Translations under genes and position numbers: made by a program
Part shown: positions 27,418-36,201 of the stretch, piece by piece
Layout: each line of letters starts with the position of its first letter
How positions within the stretch are numbered: position 1 is the first letter of the stretch
The notes under the pieces: generated by a model
Told to the model about the DNA's origin: nothing
Seen by the model: the letters and a program-made list of their open reading frames with translations, nothing else
Databases searched by the model: none
Origin: Jejuia sp047345485
GTDB lineage: Bacteria > Bacteroidota > Bacteroidia > Flavobacteriales > Flavobacteriaceae
Assembly: GCF_047345485.1 (NCBI RefSeq)
Contig: NZ_JBLFEN010000003.1
Span: 248,001-312,000 of the forward strand
Direction of reading: 5' to 3'
DNA length: 64,000 bases

Positions 27418-29523
27418 ATGGAAAACATTACAAAGACTTTTGAATACGTTGATTATCTATGGGATGATGAGAAAGCTGCGGCTTTGGGTGATAATCAAGT
27501 TGAATTATTTTTATACCGCTCTAATATTTTAGGAGCAGATTTACGAATTACTAATTACGGTGGAGGAAATACAAGTTGTAAAACTATAGAGAAAGATCCT
27601 CTAACAGATGAAGAAGTTGAGGTAATGTGGGTTAAAGGTTCTGGTGGAGACATTGGTACTTTAACACGTTCTGGAATAGCGGGTTTATACACAGGAAGAC
27701 TACGCGATCTAAAAAATGTTTATCAAGGCTTACACGATGAAGATAGAATGGTAGGGTTGTTTAACCATTGTATATATGATTTGGATAGTAAAGCACCATC
27801 TATAGACACACCTTTACATGGTTTATTACCTTTTGCACATATAGATCATTTACATCCTGATGCTTTAATAGCAGTTGCTGCAGCTAAGGATAGTGAAAAA
27901 GTAACCAAAGAGATTTGGGGAGACACAATGGGTTGGGTGCCTTGGCAAAAACCAGGTTTCGATTTAGGTTTACAGTTAGAAAAATGTTTAGCTGATAACC
28001 CAGGTATTAGAGGTATTGTTTTAGGTAGCCATGGATTATTTACATGGGGTGACACATCTTACGAGTGTTACATGAATAGTTTAGAGGTTATTGAAATGGC
28101 TTCAGATTATATCACTAAGAAGATTAAAGCTGGAGGCCCTGTATTTGGAGGTCAAAAAGTTGAAAGTTTACCACAAGAAGAGCGTTTAGAGAAAGCATCT
28201 CAAATCATGCCTTTATTAAGGGGTCTGTGTTCTTCTGAAAATAGAATGATCGGTCATTTTTCTGATAATGATGTAGTTATGGAATACATCAACAGTAATG
28301 ATTTAGAAAGATTAGCCCCAATGGGAACATCTTGTCCAGATCATTTCTTAAGAACTAAAATACAGCCTTTGGTATTAGAATTAGATAAAAATGAAGATCT
28401 TTCTGATGCAGATGCAATTTTGAAGAAATTAGAGCCGGCTTTTGAAGCTTATCGTCAAGAGTATGCAGATTATTATAATACATGTAAAAAAGATAATAGT
28501 CCTGCAATTAGAGATGCAAATCCTGTAATTATTATTTATCCTGGAGTAGGTATGTTTAGTTTTGCAAAAAACAAGCAAACTACAAGAGTTGCTAGCGAAT
28601 TTTATATTAATGCTATTAATGTAATGCGCGGTGCAGAAGCAATTACAGAATATACATCTTTACCAAGACAAGAAGCTTTTGATATTGAGTATTGGTTGCT
28701 AGAAGAAGCTAAATTACAACGTATGCCAAAGGAAAAGCCATTATCTCGTAAAGTAGCTTTAGTTACTGGCGCAGGTGGTGGAATTGGTAAAGCAATCGCT
28801 GATAAGTTAGCTGCTGAAGGCGCTAATGTAGTACTAACAGATATTAATGAAGAGGCGTTAGTTGAAGCTAACGGAACTTATGCCAGAGACGTTTCTACAT
28901 ATGCTATTTGTGATGTAACAAGTACAGAATCTATAGCTAGTGCTTATAAAAAAGCTGTAATTGAGTTTGGTGGTGTAGATATTATTGTACATAGTGCAGG
29001 TTTAGCAATTTCTAAGCCTTTAGCAGATACTACTGATAAAGATTGGAATATATTACAAAATATATTAGTTAAAGGTCAGTTTGATTTAGCTAAACAATTC
29101 TCTGCAATAACACGTAAACAAGGCTTAGGCGGAGATTATATTGCTATAGCTAGTAAAAATGGTTTAGTAGCAGGTCCTAATAATGTAGCTTATGGTACTG
29201 CAAAAGCAGCTCAACAACACATGGTACGTTTATTAGCTGCTGAATTAGCTAAAGATAAAGTTAGAGTTAATACTGTAAACCCTGATGGTGTTATAGTAGG
29301 TAGTAAAATTTGGGAAGGTGCTTGGGCAGAAGGTAGAGCTAAGGCTAACGGTATCACTGTTGAAGAGTTACCAGCATTTTACGCTAAAAGAAATCTATTA
29401 AACGAAATTATCACACCAGATGATATTGCAAACGGAGTATTCTCATTAGTAGGTATTCTAGATAAGTCTACAGGAAATATTATCAATGTAGATGGTGGAA
29501 TGGCAAATGCATTCGTGAGATAA
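27418..29523 (+). CDS. rhaEW: Bifunctional L-rhamnulose-1-phosphate aldolase / L-lactaldehyde dehydrogenase
   Basis: A 701-residue cytoplasmic fusion. Residues 1-420 are a class II aldolase domain (TNYGGGNTSCK, VKGSGGDIGTL, HIDHLHPDALIAVAA, LGSHGLFTWG). Residues 430-701 are a short-chain dehydrogenase with TGAGGGIG (about 450-457) and the catalytic YGTAK (Tyr592). The order matches the RhaEW enzymes known from Bacillus and Chloroflexus. It would split L-rhamnulose-1-phosphate into dihydroxyacetone phosphate and L-lactaldehyde and oxidise the aldehyde to L-lactate with NAD(P). It is the first gene of the rhamnose operon, and the L-lactate dehydrogenase four genes downstream fits the product. 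Confidence 0.92.
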   Translation: MENITKTFEYVDYLWDDEKAAALGDNQVELFLYRSNILGADLRITNYGGGNTSCKTIEKDPLTDEEVEVMWVKGSGGDIGTLTRSGIAGLYTGRLRDLKNVYQGLHDEDRMVGLFNHCIYDLDSKAPSIDTPLHGLLPFAHIDHLHPDALIAVAAAKDSEKVTKEIWGDTMGWVPWQKPGFDLGLQLEKCLADNPGIRGIVLGSHGLFTWGDTSYECYMNSLEVIEMASDYITKKIKAGGPVFGGQKVESLPQEERLEKASQIMPLLRGLCSSENRMIGHFSDNDVVMEYINSNDLERLAPMGTSCPDHFLRTKIQPLVLELDKNEDLSDADAILKKLEPAFEAYRQEYADYYNTCKKDNSPAIRDANPVIIIYPGVGMFSFAKNKQTTRVASEFYINAINVMRGAEAITEYTSLPRQEAFDIEYWLLEEAKLQRMPKEKPLSRKVALVTGAGGGIGKAIADKLAAEGANVVLTDINEEALVEANGTYARDVSTYAICDVTSTESIASAYKKAVIEFGGVDIIVHSAGLAISKPLADTTDKDWNILQNILVKGQFDLAKQFSAITRKQGLGGDYIAIASKNGLVAGPNNVAYGTAKAAQQHMVRLLAAELAKDKVRVNTVNPDGVIVGSKIWEGAWAEGRAKANGITVEELPAFYAKRNLLNEIITPDDIANGVFSLVGILDKSTGNIINVDGGMANAFVR

Positions 29524-29566
29524 CGTAATATATAAATATAATTTTAGTAGTAGTTTAGTTAAAAGA

Positions 29567-29604
29567 AAACTTCCATAAATTTTCATTGAAGTTTATGGAG
29601 GTTT
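29567..29604 (+). terminator. Stem-loop between rhaEW and rhaI (terminator or attenuator)
   Basis: AAACTTCCATAAA (29567-29579) pairs with TTTATGGAGGTTT (29592-29604) over 13 positions with one G-T wobble, around a 12-nt loop. A T-rich but interrupted tract follows. It lies in the 109-bp gap between rhaEW and rhaI, which run in the same direction. It may reduce read-through, protect the rhaEW mRNA end or act as a processing site. Confidence 0.55.
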
Positions 29605-29632
29605 CTTTATTTATAATAGAGAATAAAAAATT

Positions 29633-30913
29633 ATGGAGATAAACAAAGATCAAATATCAGAATCAAATAAAAAAGGACTTTCCAGTCATTCAGAAAATTT
29701 TGATTTTTTAGCAAATAAATTAGCTAAAAATGGCCACGATGTAAATGCTATTGTTAGTAAACTAGCAAAATTTCAAGTAGCAATTCCAAGTTGGGCACTA
29801 GGCGCTGGAGGTACACGATTTGGTCGCTTTTCGTTTTATGGCGAACCTACAAATCTTGAACAAAAAATTGATGATATTGGTGTTTTACATAGTTTAACAC
29901 AAACAGCAGGAGCTGTTTCTTTGCATATTCCTTGGGATATTCCATCTGATTATAATGCTATTAAAGAAAAAGCAGATGCTTTACATATAAAGTTTGATGC
30001 TGTAAATTCTAATACATTTCAAGATCAAAAAGATGCTTCTGAAAGTTATAAATACGGTTCATTAAGTAACACAAGTAAAGCAGTTAGAGATCAAGCTATA
30101 CAACATAACCTAGATGTTATTAATATAGGTGACAAATTAGGTTCTAAAGCATTAACAGTTTGGTTAGCAGATGGATCTTGTTTTCCAGGTCAAAATAACT
30201 TTCAAACTGCATTTCAAAATACTCAAGATAGTTTAATCGATATTTACAAGGGACTTCCTGATGATTGGAAGCTATTAGTAGAATATAAACCCTACGAACC
30301 TAATTTTTACAGTACAGTAATTCAAGATTGGGGTGCATCTTTAATGTTAGCTAATGGTTGTGGTGATAAAGCTTATACCTTAGTGGATTTAGGGCATCAT
30401 TTACCAAACTCTAACATAGAACAAATAGTTTCTATTTTGCAGCTAAAAGGCAAATTGGGAGGATTTCATTTTAATGATAGTAAATATGGAGATGATGACT
30501 TAACAGTTGGAAGCATCAAGCCTTATGCATTATTCCTCATCTTTAATGAATTGGTTTACGGTATGCAAAACAATCCTCAAAATCCAGATTTAGCGTGGAT
30601 GATTGATGCAAGTCATAATGTTAAAGATCCTTTAGAGGATTTAATACAATCTTTAGAAGCTATTCAAGAAGCTTATGCTAAAGCGATGTTAATTGATCAA
30701 AATGCTTTAAAAGCTGCACAATTGGATAATGATGTTGTAAAATGTCAAGAACTATTACAAGGAGCTTACAGAACAGATGTTAGGCCTTTACTTGAAAAAG
30801 CACGTTTAAATTCTGGAGGCGCATTAAGTCCAATTCACGCCTATCGTGATTTAGATGTAAGAAACACATTAATTACCGAAAGAGGTAAACATACAGTAGC
30901 AACAGGGCTATAA
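29633..30913 (+). CDS. rhaI: L-rhamnose isomerase (Pseudomonas-type RhaI)
   Basis: A 426-residue cytoplasmic TIM-barrel protein. FQVAIPSWALGAGGTRFGRF, GAVSLHIPWDIP, VWLADGSCFPGQNNF, LVEYKPYEPNFYST, DLGHHLPN, GGFHFNDSKYGDDDL and WMIDASHNVKDP match the metal-dependent L-rhamnose isomerases of the Pseudomonas stutzeri type. They differ from the E. coli RhaA type. It interconverts L-rhamnose and L-rhamnulose, the first step of the pathway. The His, Asp and Glu residues in LVEYKP, DLGHH and HFND are the expected metal ligands. rhaB starts 10 nt downstream. Confidence 0.93.
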   Translation: MEINKDQISESNKKGLSSHSENFDFLANKLAKNGHDVNAIVSKLAKFQVAIPSWALGAGGTRFGRFSFYGEPTNLEQKIDDIGVLHSLTQTAGAVSLHIPWDIPSDYNAIKEKADALHIKFDAVNSNTFQDQKDASESYKYGSLSNTSKAVRDQAIQHNLDVINIGDKLGSKALTVWLADGSCFPGQNNFQTAFQNTQDSLIDIYKGLPDDWKLLVEYKPYEPNFYSTVIQDWGASLMLANGCGDKAYTLVDLGHHLPNSNIEQIVSILQLKGKLGGFHFNDSKYGDDDLTVGSIKPYALFLIFNELVYGMQNNPQNPDLAWMIDASHNVKDPLEDLIQSLEAIQEAYAKAMLIDQNALKAAQLDNDVVKCQELLQGAYRTDVRPLLEKARLNSGGALSPIHAYRDLDVRNTLITERGKHTVATGL

Positions 30914-30923
30914 ATTAAAGAGA

Positions 30924-32297
30924 ATGAAAAATGTAACTGCCGTTTTTGATATAGGAAAAACAAATAAAAAATTCTTTCTATTTGATAAACGCTTTAAAGA
31001 AGTGCACAAGGAATATATTTCTTTTGAAGAAATAGAGGATGAAAACGGACACCCAACAGAAAATCTTCCAGCCCTAAAAAAATGGCTTAAGCAAGTTTTT
31101 GATCGTATTTTAGAAAAAAAAGAGTTTAATGTTGAAGCTATAAATTTTTCAACATATGGTGCAAGTTTTGTGCATATTGATGATAATGGCAATCCTTTAA
31201 CACCATTATATAATTATACGAAACCTTTACCAAAAGCCATAATTAATTCGTTTTTTAAAAAATATGGGCCAAAAGAGGCTTTCTTAAAAGCTACTGGTTG
31301 TGTGGATTTGAGTATGTTAAACTCTGGTCTTCAATTGTATTGGTTAAAAGAAACACAACCAGAGGTATTTTCCAAAATCAAGTATTCTTTACATTTACCA
31401 CAGTATTTAAGTTATGTGTTTACTGGTATACCGTTAAGTGAATACACGAGTATAGGTTGCCATACAGCACTTTGGGATTTTACTAAAAAAGACTATCACG
31501 ATTGGGTTTATAAAGAAGGAATAGACAAAATATTACCTCCAATAGTTTCAACAGAAACTAGTATAAACATGAATTACAACGGTAATAGAATTAAGATTGG
31601 TGTAGGTATTCATGATAGTTCAGCAGCTTTACTACCTTATGTTAGAAGTATAAAAAAGAAGTTCGTTTTAGTATCAACAGGAACATGGAGTATAGTCTTT
31701 AATCCATTTTCAGGAGATCAAAATTTAAGTGAATCTTTTAATGACGATACGCTTAATTATATGAGAATTAATGGTAAACCCGTTAAAGCAACCCGAGTAT
31801 TTTTAGGAAATGAGTATAAATTACAAGTAGAGAAATTAAATAAACATTTTGGAGTAAATGATGAGTACCATCGTAAGGTGAATTTTGATTATGATACTTA
31901 TCTTGAAATTAAAAAAGATTTTAAATATTGTTTTAAATGGGAAAGTGTTACTGATGAAAACATGCCTGATAAAACAACTTTTTATTATGATAAGTACGAA
32001 CATGCATATCATCAATTAATGACAGAACTTGTGCTTTTACAAATTAAGTGTATTAAAGAAGCGTTGGGCACAGATAAAATTTCTAGAATATATGTAGACG
32101 GAGGTTTTAGTAATAACGACATTTATGTTAAATTGTTATCTCATAATTTTAATGATAAAAAATTAAGTACTACAGATGCGTCACTAGGTTCTGCATTAGG
32201 AGCTGCTATTTCAATTTCTGATAAAAAACTGAACTCTAAATTTTTAAAAGAAAATTACGCATTAAAAAAACACGTACCTTTTATAGTTAATGGCTAA
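30924..32297 (+). CDS. rhaB: Rhamnulokinase, FGGY family
   Basis: A 457-residue FGGY carbohydrate kinase. The N-terminal phosphate-binding start is AVFDIGKTNKKFFLFD; other signs are NFSTYGASFVHID, GVGIHDSSAALLPY, LVSTGTWSIVFNP and the C-terminal IYVDGGFSNNDIYVKLL with SLGSALGAA. Operon position directly after rhaI and before the aldolase and lactate dehydrogenase genes supports L-rhamnulose as the substrate, giving L-rhamnulose-1-phosphate for RhaEW. L-fuculose or xylulose kinase activity cannot be excluded from sequence alone. Confidence 0.9.
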   Translation: MKNVTAVFDIGKTNKKFFLFDKRFKEVHKEYISFEEIEDENGHPTENLPALKKWLKQVFDRILEKKEFNVEAINFSTYGASFVHIDDNGNPLTPLYNYTKPLPKAIINSFFKKYGPKEAFLKATGCVDLSMLNSGLQLYWLKETQPEVFSKIKYSLHLPQYLSYVFTGIPLSEYTSIGCHTALWDFTKKDYHDWVYKEGIDKILPPIVSTETSINMNYNGNRIKIGVGIHDSSAALLPYVRSIKKKFVLVSTGTWSIVFNPFSGDQNLSESFNDDTLNYMRINGKPVKATRVFLGNEYKLQVEKLNKHFGVNDEYHRKVNFDYDTYLEIKKDFKYCFKWESVTDENMPDKTTFYYDKYEHAYHQLMTELVLLQIKCIKEALGTDKISRIYVDGGFSNNDIYVKLLSHNFNDKKLSTTDASLGSALGAAISISDKKLNSKFLKENYALKKHVPFIVNG

Positions 32298-32332
32298 TTT
32301 ACACTAGTCATTAATTAGTATAAAAGTGTAAA
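32298..32332. repeat. Inverted repeat TTTACACT/AGTGTAAA between rhaB and the aldolase gene
   Basis: TTTACACT (32298-32305) and AGTGTAAA (32325-32332) are perfect inverted arms around 19 nt that contain a smaller ACTA/TAGT inversion. The element begins right after the rhaB stop. The arm sequence also occurs in the GntR gene promoter. It could be a GntR-family operator for an internal promoter or an mRNA hairpin. Confidence 0.45.
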
Positions 32333-32351
32333 ATTTCCAAATCAAAATAAA

Positions 32352-33641
32352 ATGTCAAAAAACATCAAACTAATTCATCCAAGAGATCAGATAACCGAAA
32401 TTATAAGTAGAGTTTATAAAAGAGGAATGACTACCACATCAGGAGGTAATATCTCTATTATAGACGAGCAGGGTAATATTTGGGTAACACCTTCAGCTAT
32501 AGATAAAGGCTCTTTACGAGCATCAGATATTATATGTGTAAAAAAAGATGGTACTATCATTGGTAAGCATAAACCCTCATCAGAGTTTCCATTTCACAAA
32601 GCTATATACGAAGCAAGACCAGATATTAAATCTGTTATACATGCACATCCACCAGCACTAGTGTCATTTAGTATAGTGCGTCAAATTCCTGACACTAATA
32701 TAATTTCACAAGCTAAACACATTTGTGGTCCTATTGGATATGCAAAGTATAGATTGCCTGGTAGTGAAGATTTGGGAGATGTAATTGCAGATGAGTTTAA
32801 AAAAGGCTTTAAAGCTGTAATTATGGAAAACCATGGTACGGTTTTAGGTGGAAGCGATTTAACGGATGCCTACGAGCGTTTTGAAGCTTTAGAATTTTGT
32901 GCGAGAACTATTGTTTATGGTTCTCAAATAGGAACTCCAAAATATTTAACAGATGCTCAAATTGATGAATTTGAAGCACAAGCAACAGGCGTTTTACCCG
33001 AAATGGAAACAACCAATTATACGCCAGACGAAGTTGAGAAACGATTACAAATATGTAAAATAGTACAGCGTTCTTGTCAGCAAGGTTTAATGATTAGTTC
33101 TTATGGAACGGTTTCCATGAGGTGGAACGATAGTAATTTTTTAATTACGCCAACTGGAATAAATAGATGGGATTTAGATGTAGATGATATTGTTCAAATA
33201 AAAGATGGCAAGCGAGAAGCAGGAAAGATACCAAGTCGTGCTACATGGATTCATCAAGAAATTTATAATAGAAACCCTGATGTAAATTCAATTATTATGA
33301 CACAATCGCCTTATCTTATGGCATTTGGAGTTACAGGAGAATATCTTAACGTGAGAACCATACCAGAGAGTTGGATATTTTTACAAGACATTAATTTTGT
33401 AGAGTACGGTAATCATTTTAGAAAGAATAACAATTCAGAAATTGTTGATAATTGCCCTACCGCATTAATTATAGAAAATGATTCTGTAATTGTTACAGGA
33501 GATAAATTATTACAAACGTTTGATTATTTAGAAGTAGCCGAATTTAGTGCTAAATCTATTGTATTAGGAAACTCGTTAGGAGATATGGTACCTATAAACG
33601 ATAATCAAGTAGAAGATTTAAGAAAAAAGTTTTTATCCTAA
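32352..33641 (+). CDS. Tandem-domain class II aldolase/adducin protein with a metal-less second domain
   Basis: A 429-residue protein, about twice the length of FucA/RhaD-type aldolases. It is an internal duplication: residues 1-215 and 220-429 align along their length (GGNISIIDEQGNIWVTPSAI with YGTVSMRWNDSNFLITPTGI). Domain 1 has the class II set Glu78, His97, His99 and His161 (SSEFPFH, HAHPP, ENHGT). At the equivalent places domain 2 has Ala297, Met316, Gln318 and Asp377, so it cannot bind the zinc. Domain 1 may be an active aldolase for a sugar-1-phosphate. As RhaEW already cleaves rhamnulose-1-phosphate, the true substrate may be another ulvan sugar or 6-deoxy intermediate. The next gene starts 6 nt downstream. 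Confidence 0.85.
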   Translation: MSKNIKLIHPRDQITEIISRVYKRGMTTTSGGNISIIDEQGNIWVTPSAIDKGSLRASDIICVKKDGTIIGKHKPSSEFPFHKAIYEARPDIKSVIHAHPPALVSFSIVRQIPDTNIISQAKHICGPIGYAKYRLPGSEDLGDVIADEFKKGFKAVIMENHGTVLGGSDLTDAYERFEALEFCARTIVYGSQIGTPKYLTDAQIDEFEAQATGVLPEMETTNYTPDEVEKRLQICKIVQRSCQQGLMISSYGTVSMRWNDSNFLITPTGINRWDLDVDDIVQIKDGKREAGKIPSRATWIHQEIYNRNPDVNSIIMTQSPYLMAFGVTGEYLNVRTIPESWIFLQDINFVEYGNHFRKNNNSEIVDNCPTALIIENDSVIVTGDKLLQTFDYLEVAEFSAKSIVLGNSLGDMVPINDNQVEDLRKKFLS

Positions 33642-33647
33642 AAAAAT

Positions 33648-34796
33648 ATGGCAATAAGTTTCGATACACGATACCCATCAGTTGATGATTTAAGAGCAAA
33701 AGCTCAAAAAAAAATACCAAAATTTGCTTTCGAATATTTAGATGGCGGATGTAATGAAGACGTTAATTTAATTAGAAATACATCAGAGTTACGAGAGGTG
33801 CAACTTAAACCAAATTACTTAAGGCAGCATCATGGCTCATCCTTAAAAACAGAGTTGTTTGGTATAACTTATGACGCACCATTCGGTATTGCTCCCGTTG
33901 GTTTACAAGGTTTAATGTGGCCCAATTCACCTGAGATTTTAGCTAAGGCAGCTTTTGAGCATAATATTCCATTTATACTAAGTACAGTAACTACAACTAG
34001 CATAGAACGTGCTGCAGAATTAACCGAAGGTAAAGCGTGGTTTCAGTTATACCATCCTACTGAGGATAGTTTGCGTGACGATATTATTAATAGAGCTGCT
34101 GCTGCTGAATGTCCAGTTTTAGTTATTTTATGTGATGTACCAAGTTTTGGATTTAGACCAAGAGATATCAGAAATGGTTTAGCTATGCCGCCTAAGATGA
34201 ATTTAAGTAATATTTTACAAGCTTTTGGTAGGCCACATTGGAGCTTACAAACATTAAAACATGGTATACCAAATTTTGCTAATCTATTACCTTATATGCC
34301 AAAAAACTTAGATCTAAAACAATTGGGTAAGTTTATGGATCAAACATTTTCTGGAAGGTTAAATGAAGAAAAAATTAAGCCTATTCGCGACATGTGGAAA
34401 GGTAAGTTAGTTCTTAAAGGTGTAGCTTCAGAATATGATGCAGAACAGGCTATTAGATTGGGATTAGATGGTATTATTGTTTCAAATCATGGAGGACGTC
34501 AGTTGGATGCTGGTCAATCTACAATTAAACCGTTAGCTACGTTAGCAGAAAAATATGGTGACCAAATAGAAGTTATGATGGATAGTGGCGTCCGTTCAGG
34601 TCCTGACGTTGCTAGAGCTATGGCAAGTGGTGCTAAATTTACGTTTATGGGACGTTCATTTATGTATGGTGTATCAGCGCTAGGTAATAAGGGAGGAAAT
34701 CATACAATTTCTTTATTAAAAACAGAATTACAACAAGTTATGGAACAATTATGTTGTGAAAAAACAACAGATTTCCCTGAACATTTAATTAAATAA
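33648..34796 (+). CDS. lldD: FMN-dependent alpha-hydroxy-acid dehydrogenase, probable L-lactate dehydrogenase
   Basis: A 382-residue flavoprotein of the glycolate oxidase/LldD family: FAFEYLDGGCNEDVNLIRN, APFGIAPVGLQGLMWP, AWFQLYHPTED, LVLKGVASEYDAEQAIRLG and the catalytic SNHGGRQLD (His281), followed by the FMN phosphate site DSGVRSGPDVARA and GRSFMYGVSALG. It would oxidise L-lactate to pyruvate. That closes the rhamnose route: isomerase, kinase, aldolase, lactaldehyde dehydrogenase, lactate dehydrogenase. It is the last gene of the operon and is followed by a strong terminator. Other 2-hydroxy acids are possible substrates. Confidence 0.88.
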   Translation: MAISFDTRYPSVDDLRAKAQKKIPKFAFEYLDGGCNEDVNLIRNTSELREVQLKPNYLRQHHGSSLKTELFGITYDAPFGIAPVGLQGLMWPNSPEILAKAAFEHNIPFILSTVTTTSIERAAELTEGKAWFQLYHPTEDSLRDDIINRAAAAECPVLVILCDVPSFGFRPRDIRNGLAMPPKMNLSNILQAFGRPHWSLQTLKHGIPNFANLLPYMPKNLDLKQLGKFMDQTFSGRLNEEKIKPIRDMWKGKLVLKGVASEYDAEQAIRLGLDGIIVSNHGGRQLDAGQSTIKPLATLAEKYGDQIEVMMDSGVRSGPDVARAMASGAKFTFMGRSFMYGVSALGNKGGNHTISLLKTELQQVMEQLCCEKTTDFPEHLIK

Positions 34797-34837
34797 ACTT
34801 TCTTCAAGGAATTAAATCCGTAATATTAAATTAGTAG

Positions 34838-34877
34838 AAAAAAACTCAGCAAAATTAAATTATGGCTGAGTTTTTTT
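34838..34877. terminator. Bidirectional Rho-independent terminator after lldD
   Basis: AAAAAAACTCAGC (34838-34850) pairs perfectly with GCTGAGTTTTTTT (34865-34877) around a 14-nt loop. The arms end in A and T tracts, so it can stop both the plus-strand rhamnose operon and the convergent esterase gene. Confidence 0.9.
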
Positions 34878-34901
34878 GTTCGATATTTTTGAGACATAAA
34901 T

Positions 34902-35678
34902 CTAGTTTTCAGAAGAAAAATTAAGCATCCAATCTACACATTCTACATGGCTAAATAGTTTTTTATTGCCTTGTGGATGATTAGCACCAGGAAAAGCTAC
35001 AAACTCTACGTTTTTATTGCCAGCTGCTTTTAATAGTGTGATCATTTTTTTTACAGATGCTACATTTTTACCATCCTCACCACCTACCATTCCGTATACG
35101 GGAAAATTAGCTAGTTTGGTAAAATTATCATTTTCTGAAACACCACTAAACCCACCTGGAGCTGCTGCTGCGAAACGTTCAGAAGATTGTTGTATCCAAT
35201 CCCAAGAGCCTCTTCCTCCCATGCTGTGTCCCATAACATAAATGCGTTTGTGGTCTATTTGTGGATATGTTTCAAGCATATAATCTAACATAATATTTAG
35301 TGTTTTTGGATCCCATTTTTCAAAAGAATTAGGTTCTAACAGAATTAAATCTTTACCAGCTAACTCAGCAAGTGAGAGTCCTTTTACTTTAGCAGAACGT
35401 TTAAGTTGCTCTTCAATACTCCAAGCTTTTCCGCCGCCGCCGTGAAGTGTTATAAGAAGCGGTAATTTTCCTTCTGTTTTCTTTTTTGGGAAAGCTATAA
35501 AAGCCGTCTTTTTTAACTTTCCTAATTTCGGTTGTATTTCTTCAGGCCACTGTAAAAGATTCACTTCCACGTTTTTGAAAGTGTTATTAATATCTTCAAG
35601 TGTCTTTTCAATATCTAGCTTTTGTTGAAAACTGGTTAGTAAAATAAAAGTAAATATGCAGTAAGCTAGCTTTTTCAT
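34902..35678 (-). CDS. Secreted alpha/beta-hydrolase (esterase/depolymerase-like)
   Basis: A 258-residue protein with a signal peptide (MKKLAYCIFTFILLTSF). It has an alpha/beta-hydrolase fold close to the poly(3-hydroxybutyrate) depolymerase/predicted-peptidase-like group. Features are the oxyanion strand LLITLHGGGGKAW, nucleophile elbow GHSMGGRG (Ser152), Asp202 in GGEDGKN and His234 in GANHPQG. Members include acetyl and feruloyl esterases acting on plant and algal glycans. It is convergent with the rhamnose operon and sits alone between it and the permease. A role in de-esterifying a polysaccharide is possible but not shown; it may be unrelated to the locus. Confidence 0.8.
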   Translation of the reverse strand: MKKLAYCIFTFILLTSFQQKLDIEKTLEDINNTFKNVEVNLLQWPEEIQPKLGKLKKTAFIAFPKKKTEGKLPLLITLHGGGGKAWSIEEQLKRSAKVKGLSLAELAGKDLILLEPNSFEKWDPKTLNIMLDYMLETYPQIDHKRIYVMGHSMGGRGSWDWIQQSSERFAAAAPGGFSGVSENDNFTKLANFPVYGMVGGEDGKNVASVKKMITLLKAAGNKNVEFVAFPGANHPQGNKKLFSHVECVDWMLNFSSEN

Positions 35679-36201
35679 TTTTAATATGTTATATTAATTT
35701 GTGGTATTTAGATACTTTATTGAGCAGAATATACAATATTAGGATTTGTATATCAATATTTTAATCAATAAAACCATTAAGAATATTATTTGTAACCAAG
35801 AATTGTAAAATAGTATTCAATGTTTACTTTTTTTATGAGCCAATTAAGTACAAAATCTCTATCTCGCATTAAAATATAACTATTAGCTTTAATAAATTCA
35901 GGAAAATATTCTCTCTTATTGTAATAATCAAATCGTTGGTTACTAATAATATAATTAATTGTTTAACAGATTTTTATATTATAAAAGTTATTATTAATTA
36001 AGATGTAGCAAACTATTTTGAATAGCTTTATTATATATTATTTAGCTAATAGTTATTTAATAATGATGTTATCTTTTGTTGTCTTCACTACTTAAACAGT
36101 ACAGTACAGGATGCGAAAACCTAACGGACAACCTATTTTCGTTTTCACTTCAAATAAAAATATATTGATTAAAACAATTACTAACCAAACTAAATATAAT
36201 T
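35679..36201. other. Divergent intergenic region between esterase and permease genes
   Basis: 523 bp of AT-rich DNA. The right end carries the ACAG-repeat promoter of the permease gene. The left part must contain the esterase promoter, but I find no convincing -7 element for it. No gene or strong hairpin seen. Confidence 0.65.
36096..36141 (+). promoter_or_regulatory. Permease promoter with ACAG operator repeats
   Basis: ACAGTAC (36096), ACAGTAC (36101) and ACAGGAT (36106) overlap in steps of 5 bp; first and last are 10 bp apart as in the other two sites. TATTTTCG at 36134-36141 differs from TAnnTTTG at one base and again starts exactly 28 nt after the start of ACAGGAT. The ATG is 60 nt further on. 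Confidence 0.65.

Noticed and set aside
34902..35678. Esterase as part of the rhamnose operon
   Set aside because: It is on the opposite strand, behind a strong bidirectional terminator, and I find no ACAG operator before it.
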